A stretch of 64,000 nt of DNA, taken from the NCBI RefSeq assembly GCF_011075055.1, contig NC_058145.1, positions 17,109,894-17,173,893 of the forward strand, read 5' to 3'. Both the position numbers and the translations under genes were made by a program. Numbering within the stretch: the stretch's first letter is position 1; each line of letters begins with the position of its first letter. This document shows, one piece after another, positions 1 to 32,273 of the stretch. The notes beneath the pieces are model-generated. The model did no database searches. It had not been told where the DNA came from and saw only the letters and a list, made by a program, of their open reading frames with translations. The DNA is from Mangifera indica (taxonomy: Eukaryota > Streptophyta > Magnoliopsida > Sapindales > Anacardiaceae).

Positions 1-191
1 GTTATGATTGCTCTTATCACCCACAACTTAATCCGAGACTTTGAATTTGAAGCCCCCATTGCCATTGCATTTGCAGAACACTTCATCTTCTCCCCCTTAT
101 TATTTTTACCCAGAAAGTACTTAAACCCCAATATCTCCCACTGCTTTTTCCTGCACTCACACTTCTCATTACTCTTCTCCACTTTACACAT
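1..191 (-). CDS. 5' end of putative O-fucosyltransferase / RRT-like glycosyltransferase (partial)
   Basis: An open frame begins with ATG at 191 and runs off the left edge after about 63 codons. An in-frame TAA lies seven codons upstream, so this ATG is a natural start. The peptide begins MCKVEK, is rich in Lys and Cys, and ends with a basic stretch SRIKLWVIRA just before the edge. That layout (short basic cytosolic tail ahead of a signal-anchor segment) is what I remember for plant GT106 O-fucosyltransferase/RRT proteins, which are Golgi type II membrane enzymes acting on pectin. The catalytic domain lies outside the window, so the family call rests on the N-terminus and on gene order next to IMP3 and BIG (AT5G15740/AT3G02250 in Arabidopsis, from memory). 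Confidence 0.55.
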   Translation of the reverse strand, partial: MCKVEKSNEKCECRKKQWEILGFKYFLGKNNKGEKMKCSANAMAMGASNSKSRIKLWVIRAII

Positions 192-760
192 CCTCTCCAA
201 TTCAATTACTTAATTTGATTACTATCTTAATTACAAGCCTTGAATTCAGTGAATGTTGTTGCTCATCTTTAAGTCTGAAGCAGATGCGAGTGGGATTATG
301 ATAATGCAAGATTCAGGGAGCCTTGATTAATATCGTAAATGGGTGCTCCTTGAAACTCTAAACCTCCATCGATTTTCTCAAAACTTGGCATTAAATAATC
401 ACAAACCCGGCTTCACATTCTCTAAACAGCTATAATCCCGTCACCTTATTCACCTCCACAACCATTGAAACTTCACCAAAAACTCCAAGAACCAATATTT
501 TTTTCACCCTTTCATGTACAATCTTCAGCCATTAATGCAAACTGAGAGAAGAAGAGGAAGGAGAAGATAGTGAGATGAAGAAGAGACTTAACGTTATTAC
601 AAACAATTGAATTGAATTGAATGTGTGGGAAGTGAAGTAGAGAAAGGGTGGCAATGACAAAAATTAAGGCGCAAACTTCCTATCATATAGAATTTTGTTA
701 CGTAAAACGTTAAAACTGTATAACTAGACTGTGACGTCGTGTTTTGTTGATTTTCTGGTT
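192..760 (-). promoter_or_regulatory. leader and promoter region of the left-edge gene
   Basis: Read on the minus strand, this stretch has a pyrimidine-rich segment (about 540-640) typical of a plant transcription start and leader, followed by several short out-of-frame ATGs before the ATG at 191. No TATA box was assigned with confidence. The limits are approximate. Confidence 0.3.
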
Positions 761-1925
761 TTTACTCCATTGAGTTCTGACCTTCCGCAACAGGAAAGTT
801 GGATTGGAAGTTGATTCAGAGTAGGTGAGGATCTTGAAAGCTTTGTTTCTTCTTGTGAGTGGTAAATTCTGTAAACACAATTAATATTAATTAATCACAA
901 CTAGAAAATAAATATTAATTACCAATTGATTATTTTTATAATAAAGTTAGAATTCTTGAGGCTTTGTTGATATATATAATACTTGGCAGAGATGGGTCCC
1001 AACGAAACTGGTTCAATTCAAGATTGATTCGTGTATTTATCTATTAGTATTATTTATTTAATTGACGATATTATTCATCTTTCTTACAATATTACTATTC
1101 ATCATATCGATAATCCTTTAATAGGTTTATGCACTAAATTGAATGAGTTTGAGTTAGATATTATAAATTCGATTTGAATTTGAGTTGATTCCACACTTAA
1201 CTCAATGGAGATCGAATCCACCTTTAATATTTGATTGCTTTTGTACTGCATAATAGTATGTATCCATAAAACTTAAGATTAGAGACTAAAAGAGAAGATC
1301 AATAAGGATTTTGATATAGTGATATTTGATATATTAACAATTAGGTATAAATACATAGGTATAAACATTGATATCTTATTATATAATTGAATAATTTACA
1401 AATAAATATAATTTGTACCAATTATTAAAGCATAGGGTACCCCTTTAATAATTAAATGGATGGTTGAAATTATAATTAAGCTTACTCTAATATTAAGTAC
1501 GGATTAGTCATGTCATGTCTACTAATGGGATTTGATTGTGACAGATTGATGTTAGTGGGTTCACATGGCAAAATGTCATCACAAAATGAAAACTTCTTCA
1601 CCAACAATTATTGCATATTTTTGTCTATTGAGGGAAAAAAAATTGTGATTTGATACCGCTATCTTATAAAATATTTAAAATAAATAAACAAACTTTTAAT
1701 TTTCTTTTTTCATAAACAAAATCTCATTTTTTTTAATAAAAATAACTACAAAATTATTTTATATATTTATAAAATATAAACAATATTTATTTCACCATAT
1801 CCTACCTGAATTTTCAATTAAAGAAACTCGAGCTGAAATCGAATGGACTGTTGTTTGGATTTAGTTCGGGCTCTAGTTCACTTACTAATGTTTGGGTTTA
1901 AAAACGAAGCCTGTAGACTAAGCCT
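761..1925. other. AT-rich intergenic spacer
   Basis: A very AT-rich stretch with many short A/T runs. I see no coding frame with protein-like composition, no RNA gene and no clear element ends. Confidence 0.5.
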
Positions 1926-1930
1926 ATAGA

Positions 1931-2116
1931 TGGGCCCGAAATTAGCCCACCAAAGGGCCACAGTTCATGGGTCAATCTATTTATTTAATTGGGCCGAAAA
2001 ATATTTTTCTGGCCCATAAGATTGAAATCTTGGCGATTAGGTCCGGGACAAGAGATTATTATGTTCTTTAAGTTAGGTTTCAGAGTCTGAACTTTATTGG
2101 TTATCTTCTAGGGTTT
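1931..2116 (+). promoter_or_regulatory. IMP3 promoter with site II elements and a telo-box
   Basis: Three TGGGCC-type site II motifs occur at about 1931-1936, 1990-1995 and (reverse) 2011-2016. A telo-box-like TAGGGTTT lies at 2109-2116, about 56 bp before the IMP3 ATG. In Arabidopsis this pairing is known from promoters of ribosomal-protein and ribosome-biogenesis genes and is bound by TCP and telo-box factors. It fits a nucleolar rRNA-processing gene. The motifs are seen directly; their activity here is inferred. Confidence 0.6.
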
Positions 2117-2171
2117 AAGGTTATATTGTTTGCAGAAACTTAGGTGACGAAGAAACGGAAGCGGCATAATA

Positions 2172-4239
2172 ATGAGGCAGTTGAAGTTTCATGAAAAGAA
2201 GCTCTTAAAGAAAGTCAACTTCTTGGAATGGAAAAGAGAAGGTGGGCACAGAGAAGCCAAGGTCATGCAACGTTACCACGTCACCGGCCGAGACGATTAC
2301 AAGAAGTAATGATTTTCTTTTGTTTTCTTATTGCTGCTTTAACTGGGTTTTCTATTTTCTTTTTAGAATTTTCTGGGATTTTTATTTTATTTCTTATAAA
2401 TAAAAAAATTACAGGTATTCTGGTTTATGCCGGATGGTGCAAAAGCTAGTAAACATATTGAAGCAGATGGACCCAAGAGATCCTTTCCGTATTGAGATGA
2501 GTGATATGCTTTTAGAGAAACTGTGAGTTTTCTTTTAACTTTTGTAAAATTTGGTATTGGTTTTGTAATTGATATGAATTGATATTGGTTTAATAAGCTT
2601 GAACCTGGGTGTGATTGAAGCTCCAATTCTGATTTAAAAGCATGATCTTTCAGAGTTTAGCTTCAGGTGTAGTTTAAATTTGTTTTGTCAAAATCTGTGA
2701 GCGGGATGATATTGTACATTTACTGCAGTTTGTCATGTCAATGCAGGTTTTAAAGCATGAGGTAAAGAACTGTTTAAATTGGTAAAGCTATACCTGAGAA
2801 AATTCCTTGTCTGGTCAACTCATCTTTTGGCTTCAATTTGGTTCTGGTTTTGAACATTTAGGGAAATTCCCACTCAAGCCTTTTAATTTTAGGCAATTTA
2901 TTGTCCCCTTCTTTTTGGGTGAGAAATTTACTTTGTCTTGTAAAAGCTTGTTCACCCTGGCAAGATTGTTTGATTATGAGATTTGTTGGTGTATGCCTCT
3001 AATTTTATCTAGAAGGAATTTTGTATTCCCATTGTTGATTGATAGTGAAGATTATTGTTTCCGTGGTCAAGAGGCCTAGCCGTGGATAATTAGTTGTTAT
3101 GAGAAGGGAAATTCAAGAAAGCAAGCAACATTGAGTGAGGGTACCTTACTTAAATCAAGGAAGCCAGGACTCTTGTATTCATTATTTCCTATTCTTAAGG
3201 AAGTTCATGATTGTGAGTGGTTCTTCTTAATTATCAACCAAAGCAAAGCTCTATCCTAGTTCAAAGGATATTTTTTTTCACCTCTTTATATTGAAGGGTT
3301 TTTTCCACTAGATAAATCCTTAATTTTCTTATGAGTTATTTTTGCTATTTTGAAGCATTATAGATTGAAAATTTGTTATTTTCTTATTAATCCATGCAAG
3401 AAGAGGGAGAATGAGTCATTTAGCATAGTGTTCTCTTCCAACAACATCACACTTTGAAGTTTGAGTTCCAGAGCAAAAAATGTTATTGTCCTTGAATTAA
3501 TAGTTGTCAAGAAAAAATATTGGTGTTTTAAGTGACATTTCCATTATGCAAACTTCATTCTGAGTTTGACATGAGTTCCATATTGCAAAGATTTGATTGC
3601 TATGAAGTTAGCTTGAGAGAATATGAAATGTTTACTACATTATGATTCTCTGTTTGGTTTTGCAGTGATAATATTTACACACTTCAGTATACATGTTCTT
3701 TTTGTTTTGGTGCGACAATTTCCTCCCATAAGGATATTAGTAAGTAGTAACTTGACCCTTTTTTATGCTGATGACAGATATAACATGGGTGTAATACCAA
3801 GCAGGAAAAGCTTGGCATTGTGTGATCGCTTATCGGTTTCATCCTTCTGTAGGTATGCAAATGCTTTCAAAAGTAGAACTGGAGTCACTACTAAAGCTTT
3901 CTTATTCTTGTTTATGTGCATGTATACAACATGCACTAGTATGTTTGGAAGGTTAATCCCCCTCTCTCTTGCAACCATTTTGAGTGTGTGCATCTCCTTG
4001 TTGGCAGGCGGAGGCTTTCAACTCTTTTGGTGAGGTCAAAGTTTGCTGAGCACTTGAAAGAAGCTGTCACATACATTGAACAGGGACATGTTCGGGTTGG
4101 TCCGGAGACTGTTACAGACCCTGCATTCCTTGTTACAAGGAATATGGAAGACTTTGTTACATGGGTAGATTCATCTAAGATAAAGAGGAAGGTCATGGAG
4201 TATAATGATAAGTTGGATGATTATGATGCAATGAATTAA
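2172..4239 (+). CDS. IMP3: U3 small nucleolar ribonucleoprotein protein IMP3
   Basis: Four exons: 2172-2305, 2415-2522, 3778-3852 and 4008-4239. All introns are GT-AG and the frame is continuous, giving 182 aa, close to human and yeast IMP3. The product starts [20 protein letters not shown], the typical IMP3 N-terminus, and contains [19 protein letters not shown] in the middle. A C-terminal S4 RNA-binding domain (about residues 107-175) starts at [20 protein letters not shown] and includes the [17 protein letters not shown] segment. IMP3 works in the nucleolar SSU processome, helping U3 snoRNA pair with pre-rRNA for 18S maturation. It converges on BIG, with about 600 bp between the stop codons. 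Intron 2 is long (1.25 kb) and holds short chance ORFs only. Confidence 0.96.
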
Positions 4240-4843
4240 GGAACTATTTCATTTGCTTCTCTTTGTTTCATTGTATCAAAATAGTTTTGCTTGCTCATGG
4301 ATGTATGAACTTGGTTTGAAGTTATTGTAATCATTTTTGCATTTGGTGGAAATCCATGTATATTTGATTTATTTAAAAATTGTAAGCATGGTGCTCTTTG
4401 AACAGTTGATTGAGAGAAATCCATGTCCCCACCCTCTTCGGAGAGAGATTTCCCTCCCAACATAAGCAGGAACGGGAGACAGTGACAGAGATAGAGATAG
4501 ATTCTTTTCATCTTAAAATAATCGCTGTATATATTTATTAAAATGTCTCCATCCTGTATTTGTCTGGTAGGAATAGGGATTTTCCATCACGTTGTAACGA
4601 GGACGGAGATCACTTTCATATAAAGGGATCCGGGAAGGGTTAATTGGGCCATATTTAGGTTCAGCCTAGTGTACCAGAGAAAGAATTGTTTTATTACCAA
4701 GACAAGGAGTAATATGTATATAAGTACGATATTCAAAACCCACTTGCTCATGGGAACAAGAATACAAGTTTACATCATACATATAAAATTGGAAAATGCA
4801 GCTTGATTACAAACAAAATGCTGCTCCTCTATTGGCCTAAACC
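4240..4843. other. convergent 3' region between IMP3 and BIG
   Basis: Holds the 3' UTRs of two convergent genes. Part of it (about 4400-4640) is rich in short repeated GGGA/CCC and GAGA-like words and resembles decayed repeat DNA, but no ends or target duplication could be defined. No coding sequence is supported. Confidence 0.4.
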
Positions 4844-25950
<21,107 letters not shown>

Positions 25951-27970
25951 ATTAGAAAGAGAGAAGTAGAAGTGTTCATAAGAAGTGAGAACAATCGAGG
26001 ACTGATTTGAGGTTTATAAGAAGGTGAAGAGAACATGAAAAGAGACAAATGAGTTAAAGGCGGTGAAGGGGAAAAAGGAAGAAAGTGGGAAAGAAAGTTA
26101 CCAATTCCCCCTGAATGATGCTTTTTAAACCCTGAAGATTTTTCGAATTACCAAATTGCATTTTCCCATTTTATTAACTCATCAAACTTTACTATTTTTA
26201 TTAAATCTAAATTTTCTATTAAAAAGATATTTAATAGATCAAGATTTTATTATTTTTATTAAAAATAAATAATTATTAACTTGACTTAAATGATTAAATA
26301 ATAATAATATGATAATTTATTTATGGATGAAATTGATGTAGTTAATTTAAGATTTTTATGAATTATAATTATCATGATAACCCTAAAATTATATTATTTT
26401 TTAAAATGTTTTCTTTAATTGAGAAATTAAAATGTTTGATCTTTAAATGGAAAAAAGACTATAATTTTATTTCCACAGATGTAATTAATAGTAATTATAT
26501 TGAGATTTTTGTTATTTTCAATACTTTAGAGAGATAATTAAAATTCTATCATATCTCAGGGAACAAAAAAAATAGGGTTCTATTAGTGGTTGCTTTCTCG
26601 GCAAGGGAAATGAGAAAAAGCTAAAGGGATTCTATCTTTAGTTTAGATTTTGTCGTACCTTTTTTTTTTTGGTAATTTTTAAATTCTGTAATAATGATAT
26701 TTATAAAAATATAAAAAAATAATTAATTTATAAGTGAAACTATTTATATATAATTTTATACATATAGAGAGAGAATAATGTGTTATCATATAATTAAATA
26801 ATTAAAAATAAAAAATAAAATAATATCTAATTATATATTAATATATTATTATTTTTATATATAATTTTATTTTTAATTTATTAATTAAAAATTATAATAT
26901 TTGTCAAGAGGGTATTTATATGCCTAAACTATAATTATAATATAAGTATAGTTATATTAAATAACAAAAAAAATCAAATTTAAAGTTATTCATCCCTATC
27001 AAATTATACCAAATTAAGGTTAAGATTTTAAGACCTAACTCAAATCATAAATCAATTATTTCATTGATTTAATAGTGAAATATGTAACATCCTTATTTAG
27101 ACATGTATCTTTGATGAGAATATATCAAAAAAGACATGTATAATTAGACTAATTAAAAATTTTAATACATGATCATAATTATAAAACGTATAAAAATTGA
27201 CGTAATAAAAGTAACCGCTTTATTAATCAAACTCATAAAATAATAATTATCTAAAAATTTATGTTATAAAATAACTGTATAAATCTTGAGTAAATCAATG
27301 TGTCAGAAAATAATAATAATAATGACAAAGATAAATATATGTTTGTCCATACTAGAATGACATAAGCATCCTTTTTTTCGTGTAGCTGCTTGTTGGATTG
27401 TTGGATCCTCGTTTGTCCACTATTCATCTTTACTTGCAAAACATACAAAGGAAACATATGAGTAAAACTAAGTAAGTGGAGACATTTCGACATTCATAGC
27501 TATTAAATCATTTGATAATAAAACTCGCATTTCATCTATTATCACACTACAACGCCTCGGTACCCTAACATAGATCATCTATGAAAATTGTAGAGACCTA
27601 ACTTAAAATCATTATATCTGATATCTTGGTGAAAGCTACTGTGGTGTCTTGCGCATATGTCAAACAACTTATTTGGCTATCTAAATAGGACACCCTGATC
27701 ACGCGGAAAAATCTCTAATAGTAACTTCTTCCTTTACCACATAAGTTGATCGGAACTGTTGACTAACCATCATAAGATGGTTCCTACCTCAGGGACATAT
27801 GTGGTGCATTTCACTGATCACGTGAGGAATATCTAAAAGTTATATCTTTACCATGCACACCTGAATTGAACTGGGTGGCTATGCGCAGCGTCGAATACAT
27901 GATGCATCTCATAGGTATCCAACCCTATTGTTCTCACAAATATCGTTACTTATACACATAACTGATGACT
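25951..27970. other. BIG leader/promoter and AT-rich spacer
   Basis: The first 150 bp upstream of the BIG ATG are purine-rich on the plus strand, meaning a pyrimidine-rich leader on the transcribed strand. From about 26150 to 27300 the DNA is very AT-rich, and no gene or element ends are visible. I did not assign a TATA box. Confidence 0.4.
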
Positions 27971-29190
27971 ATCTAGTTGTATGACACTAGTCTTAAGGTT
28001 ACTAACTTTTCTATTCGAATAAGTCAAATTGAATTTGTGTTGTCATTCACACAGTTGAGCACCTCATCTATGTCCTTATTGAACTTTTTATCTTTTATTA
28101 GTTCATTATTTTTCTTATATAACGCTCCCCTTTTACACATATAGCCTAAGGGTATAATTATCTTTTGATTTTCTTTAGGGGTACATAGTCGTGTGCCTCT
28201 TGCCCATATATACGGGTGTGAGACACTCAATGCACGATCGTGTATAGAATAGGTGCACAAGGGAAGGTGGCTTAGGCACACTCTTGTGCATTTGGATCAA
28301 TGTGTATAAGCCACGTATCATCAAACGCACATCATCCACATTTAAAAAACTATATACGGGCATGTGTCTCATACCACATGACCGTGCATATCTTCCCTCA
28401 GAACAAGCGCGAGATCTTTAGATTTTCAACATTTTTTGGAATGATACACGGATGTGTGTAAGACCATACATAGTCATGTGTCGAGATCTAATAATCATAC
28501 CCTAGGATTTCTACACTGTTTTAGCCACACAAACATTCATTCAAACTCATCTACAGGTCGATACAAAGAATCTCTAAATCCCCTAAACAGTTTATTTACT
28601 GAAAATCATACCATATAATTAATATACACATAGTATCAATGATCTTATTAATTTCTCATTCCAAAACACATAATATTCAAATATTCAAGAGACTGTGCAT
28701 TCGTATGGTTTTTCACATACATTATATAACACATTTGTTCATGTTTAATTAACTCTAGATCATAGATATAATAGATAAACTTCAAGGATTTTATATTCAA
28801 CAAGAGAATTTGCTCCATTTACCTATCTTTCTACACTTATAGATGTTCTTTTCTTGAAACTAGTGACTTCCGGTGATCCGTGACGACACTTCAAACAATC
28901 ATAGACTTTTCTCTCACATTTTCTCTCACTTTTGATCTGTTGAAAACAAATGAATGTGTGAGAATTAGAGTTAATCGCTTTCTTATTTTAATTTTTGGAT
29001 ATGATACATAAGCATGAATAGGTCATACACAGTCACGTGTCTAGTTACCAACTAAGACAACCTCTTTTTTTATCGCAATCACAATCTGATCTACTGTTTG
29101 ACTTCCCGCTGACCATACACGACTAAGTATGCCTCCATACATAAGCGTGTGCCCTTGAAAATCATTAAACACCGTATTTGAGAAACTAAT
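27971..29190. repeat. degenerate LTR-like region with repeated CACG/CGTGTG words
   Basis: Short degenerate words of the type CATACACG, CGTGTGCC and CATGTGTC recur at least seven times (about 28187, 28235, 28345, 28446, 29020, 29103, 29145). Such palindromic GTGTG/CACAC words are common in plant Ty3/gypsy LTRs and their surroundings. A TGTAACATCC motif at 27083 could be an old LTR start, but no matching 3' end or target duplication was found. It contains no credible ORF. Confidence 0.35.
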
Positions 29191-30073
29191 GAAAGAGTAA
29201 AATATTTTTGGGCTTACCTATAAGTGTTATAATATCAACATTACATAGTAAAATTTTAATAAATTTTTACAATGTATACGAAACGATTGGATCATATTGA
29301 TTTAGCGATTGAATCGTAGTTCAATATTATTCACACTGATTTAATCTCTTGTTAATCTAGTTCAACGATTAAAACAAATTTTAGTAATTTAATAAATTAG
29401 ATTTATGTAACATTCCTCCCTAGAAGTACTACCCATCGAAGGAGAAATGTTACGAATTAATATTCGGAACGTCTATTTTTTTTCTTTTTAAAAATACTTT
29501 AAAATAAACGCATCATTAAAAGTGTTTAGGAAGTATTCCAAGAAAACTGAAAATCTGGAAGCGAACAAAAGATGTATATACTCATATGAAAACTCATCTG
29601 AAAGTATCTGAAAACAGGGAGTAATCATATGCAACTGTACCATAATCTCAAAAAGTCAAAAGTTGACAAGAATATGTCACTGTATGCATATAATATAAAC
29701 CAGAGATAATCTGCTCCAGCCGGATCTACCTACGCTGACCTGACCTTGCCTCGCAGCTACCTCGATCACCTGTACCTGCAATCATGAAAGAAAAGGGAGT
29801 GAGTGATGAGGACACTCAGTAAGGGGAAAGAATCAAGTAAACTATTTTTTTTTTTCCAGTTTTAACTCACTTTTGGGACTCAACCTCACATCCTAACCTC
29901 TATAAGAGATTGAAGGGGTAATTTAGTTCACTCTTTACTATTTGGGTCATACTTTGTCCCATCTGGTGTCTATTTGATACTTTCTGGAAGCTACCTATAG
30001 AGATTTGACACTTTTCTAAGCTCAAGCTCTATTTCTTTCTTTCACTACACCATTTCTGAATCTGAATTGAGCT

Positions 30074-30155
30074 CTACTGTGAGCATGCTCTACTGCGAGC
30101 GAACCCTACTGGGGGTCTATGTCCTACTACGGACGTGCCCTACTGCGGGCGGTGT
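30074..30155 (+). repeat. short tandem array of a CTACTGCGAGC-like unit
   Basis: About five diverged units, each starting CTACT(G/A)(C/G) with GAGC, GGGTC or GGACG variants, lie in tandem inside the 2.08-kb LTR-type element. Confidence 0.6.
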
Positions 30156-30409
30156 AGTGTAAAGTGCCCCCTCATAGTTTATAGCATGCATGCGAGTCTT
30201 ATATCTTACTAATTTTGCTTTTATCTAAATTTATTCATAACTCACCAGACATTACTCCTGGGACAACCCTTGAATCTTGAGTCCCAATATTTTCTTGCTT
30301 TTCTTTCTTTTCTTTTTCTTTTTTTTTTCCTTTCCTTTCCTTTCTTTTCTTTTCCTTTCCTTTCTTTTCTTTCTTTTCCTTTCCAAACTGTGAAATACTG
30401 TTCACAACC

Positions 30410-30785
30410 CTATTCATTTGACAGGGCAGTCTTCTTTTTCATACAATTTCATAGTCTAAACAGTTCCTAATTCATACAAGCTATATATCTTTGAAAAGAG
30501 GATTCAAAGAGCTTTCTAACAAGTTATAATAACACTCATAATTCATTCAATCAGACAGTCAAAACAGCAGATAAAGTCAGTGGCAAAAACTGTCTCCTCT
30601 GTTTATTTGATAAAGCAGTCCTTATGGTTCATGCAATATTTAACAATCCAAATGATCCCCAATTCATACAAGCTATATATCACTGAAAAGATAATTCAAA
30701 GAGCTTTCCAACAAGATATAATAGTACTCATAATTCATCAAATAAGGCAGCCAAAACATGGGACGAACTCAGTGGTAAAAACTGT
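30410..30785 (+). repeat. tandem duplication of a ~185-bp unit inside the LTR-type element
   Basis: Two adjacent diverged copies (about 30410-30597 and 30598-30785) share, in the same order, AATTCATACAAGCTATATAT, the AATTCAAAGAGCTTTC-like word, ACTCATAATTCAT and GTGG(C/T)AAAAACTGT. Confidence 0.7.
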
Positions 30786-31336
30786 AAATATTATACAACT
30801 TTTTGTCATGAACAAAATCACATATATAAACATCCCAAATGGCAAAACAATATTCCTCAACATCAAAATCATCATTTATAACATAGATCCAAGGAACCAA
30901 AAGCCTAAAACATGTCACATATCAAGGATGATATCTCTTACCTTGTTTCAAGCCAAATCTTTGTAAGTTGACTTCCTCCTCTTTGTTTTGCTTCCTTTAT
31001 CACCAAGATCATTTTAAATCAATACCAAAACACACTAACATATTCACATAATATGCATATAAACATAGATAAAAGGAGAAGGAAGGAGATTTTTGGTTAC
31101 CAAAGCTTCCAAGGTGCTTCTCTTTTTTTTCTTTTTATTTTATCTTCCAATATCTCTTCAATTTCTTCCTTTGGCTTCAAGAAAACAAAGAAAAGGCATG
31201 AAGAATGGTGGCTGCTGGAATATGGACGGAAAATGATGGAAAAATCTTCTCTTTCTCTTTATATATAAAGTTTTATCTCTTTCTCTTTTTCTCTTTGTCT
31301 TTTTCCTTTTCTTTTCTTTTTTTTTTCTTTTTCTTT

Positions 31337-31339
<3 letters not shown>

Positions 31340-31379
<40 letters not shown>
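31340..31379. repeat. (TA)n microsatellite
   Basis: An uninterrupted TA run of about 20 units near the 3' part of the LTR-type element. Confidence 0.9.
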
Positions 31380-31382
<3 letters not shown>

Positions 31383-31490
31383 ACACATATACATGTAAAA
31401 CAAATATATGTACTTAAAATATGAAATATCTCTAAATAGAGTCAAAAGACATAAATACCCCTGAAACATACCTGAGGGTATTACAATTTA

Positions 31491-32273
31491 ATATTGGTTC
31501 TCAATCGAATAATTAAGAGTGTTTGATAAGTTTCTTTTTATATATTATTGTTTTTTCATAAATAAAATTATTTATTCGAATCGATATGTATATGTGTGAC
31601 ATGAGTGATTATTTCCCTATAAAGATAACAAAGATATAAAATTGGATTTTCATTCTTTAAATTTGAAAGGACTAATTTTCTATCGAATGATAACAAAGAT
31701 ATAAAATTGGATAAAAATTGACGATAAAAATCTCAATTGCCCAACTTATGATAAATAGTCGATAGTCACCCAACACTCACACCCATACAAGAGAATAAGA
31801 TATTCATTCATACTAAGATTGTCTTTTTTAAACTAAACTTTATTAAGATTTTTGTTAGTGAAATAAAATAATTTATATGTGTTCTTTTATTTTATTTCGT
31901 AATTATTTACTTTATGATATTGGACAATGGACATGATCTGAGAGCTATTTTTTCTTTTTTTTTTTAACACAATCAACAATTCTATCAAAGGTAACCATGG
32001 ATACTTAATTAGATTGACAATAAGAATTTACAGAGTAAGAACTTTCACGTGACCAGAAACATAGCTTTATTCTAAGTACAATAATTTCTTTTGTCCTGAA
32101 TTTTTATTGACACCAAGCACATGACATAACTCCAAAAACATCAACTCCATTGAACTAGCAATCTTATCATTTCCATAGTTACAGCATAATTCACACACTC
32201 ACAAAAAAAGGGAAATGTAAAAGGTACTATTACGAAAATTATACAGGGATGGATATATAGTTAGATGATTCGG
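31491..32273. other. AT-rich spacer and PRP1 3' flank
   Basis: No gene is visible. The last 60 bp (from about 32216) match the 3' flank of the second PRP copy (from about 40192) and mark one end of the duplicated segment. Confidence 0.5.

Larger units (their letters stand above)
29406..31485. mobile_element. LTR-type element (probable solo LTR), 2.08 kb, with 5-bp target duplication
   Basis: The element starts TGTAACATTCCTCCC and ends CCTGAGGGTATTACA, so it has the canonical TG...CA ends with a TGTAA/TTACA short inverted repeat. It is flanked by ATTTA at 29401-29405 and again at 31486-31490, a perfect 5-bp target site duplication. It encodes no gag-pol protein, and I did not find internal copies of its own ends. 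A solo LTR left by recombination is the simplest reading, probably Ty3/gypsy by the TGTAA...TTACA style; a non-autonomous element is the alternative. The pyrimidine tracts, internal duplication and TA microsatellite inside belong to it. Confidence 0.65.

Noticed and set aside
27083..29245. A second full LTR from TGTAACATCC to TTACA
   Set aside because: Flanking 5-mers do not match (AAATA versus TAGTA) and no inverted ends fit, so no element was drawn.
30235..31417. Lys/Glu-rich and Phe/Ser-rich ORFs in pyrimidine tracts
   Set aside because: Low-complexity CTTTT tracts inside the LTR-type element produce open frames on both strands.
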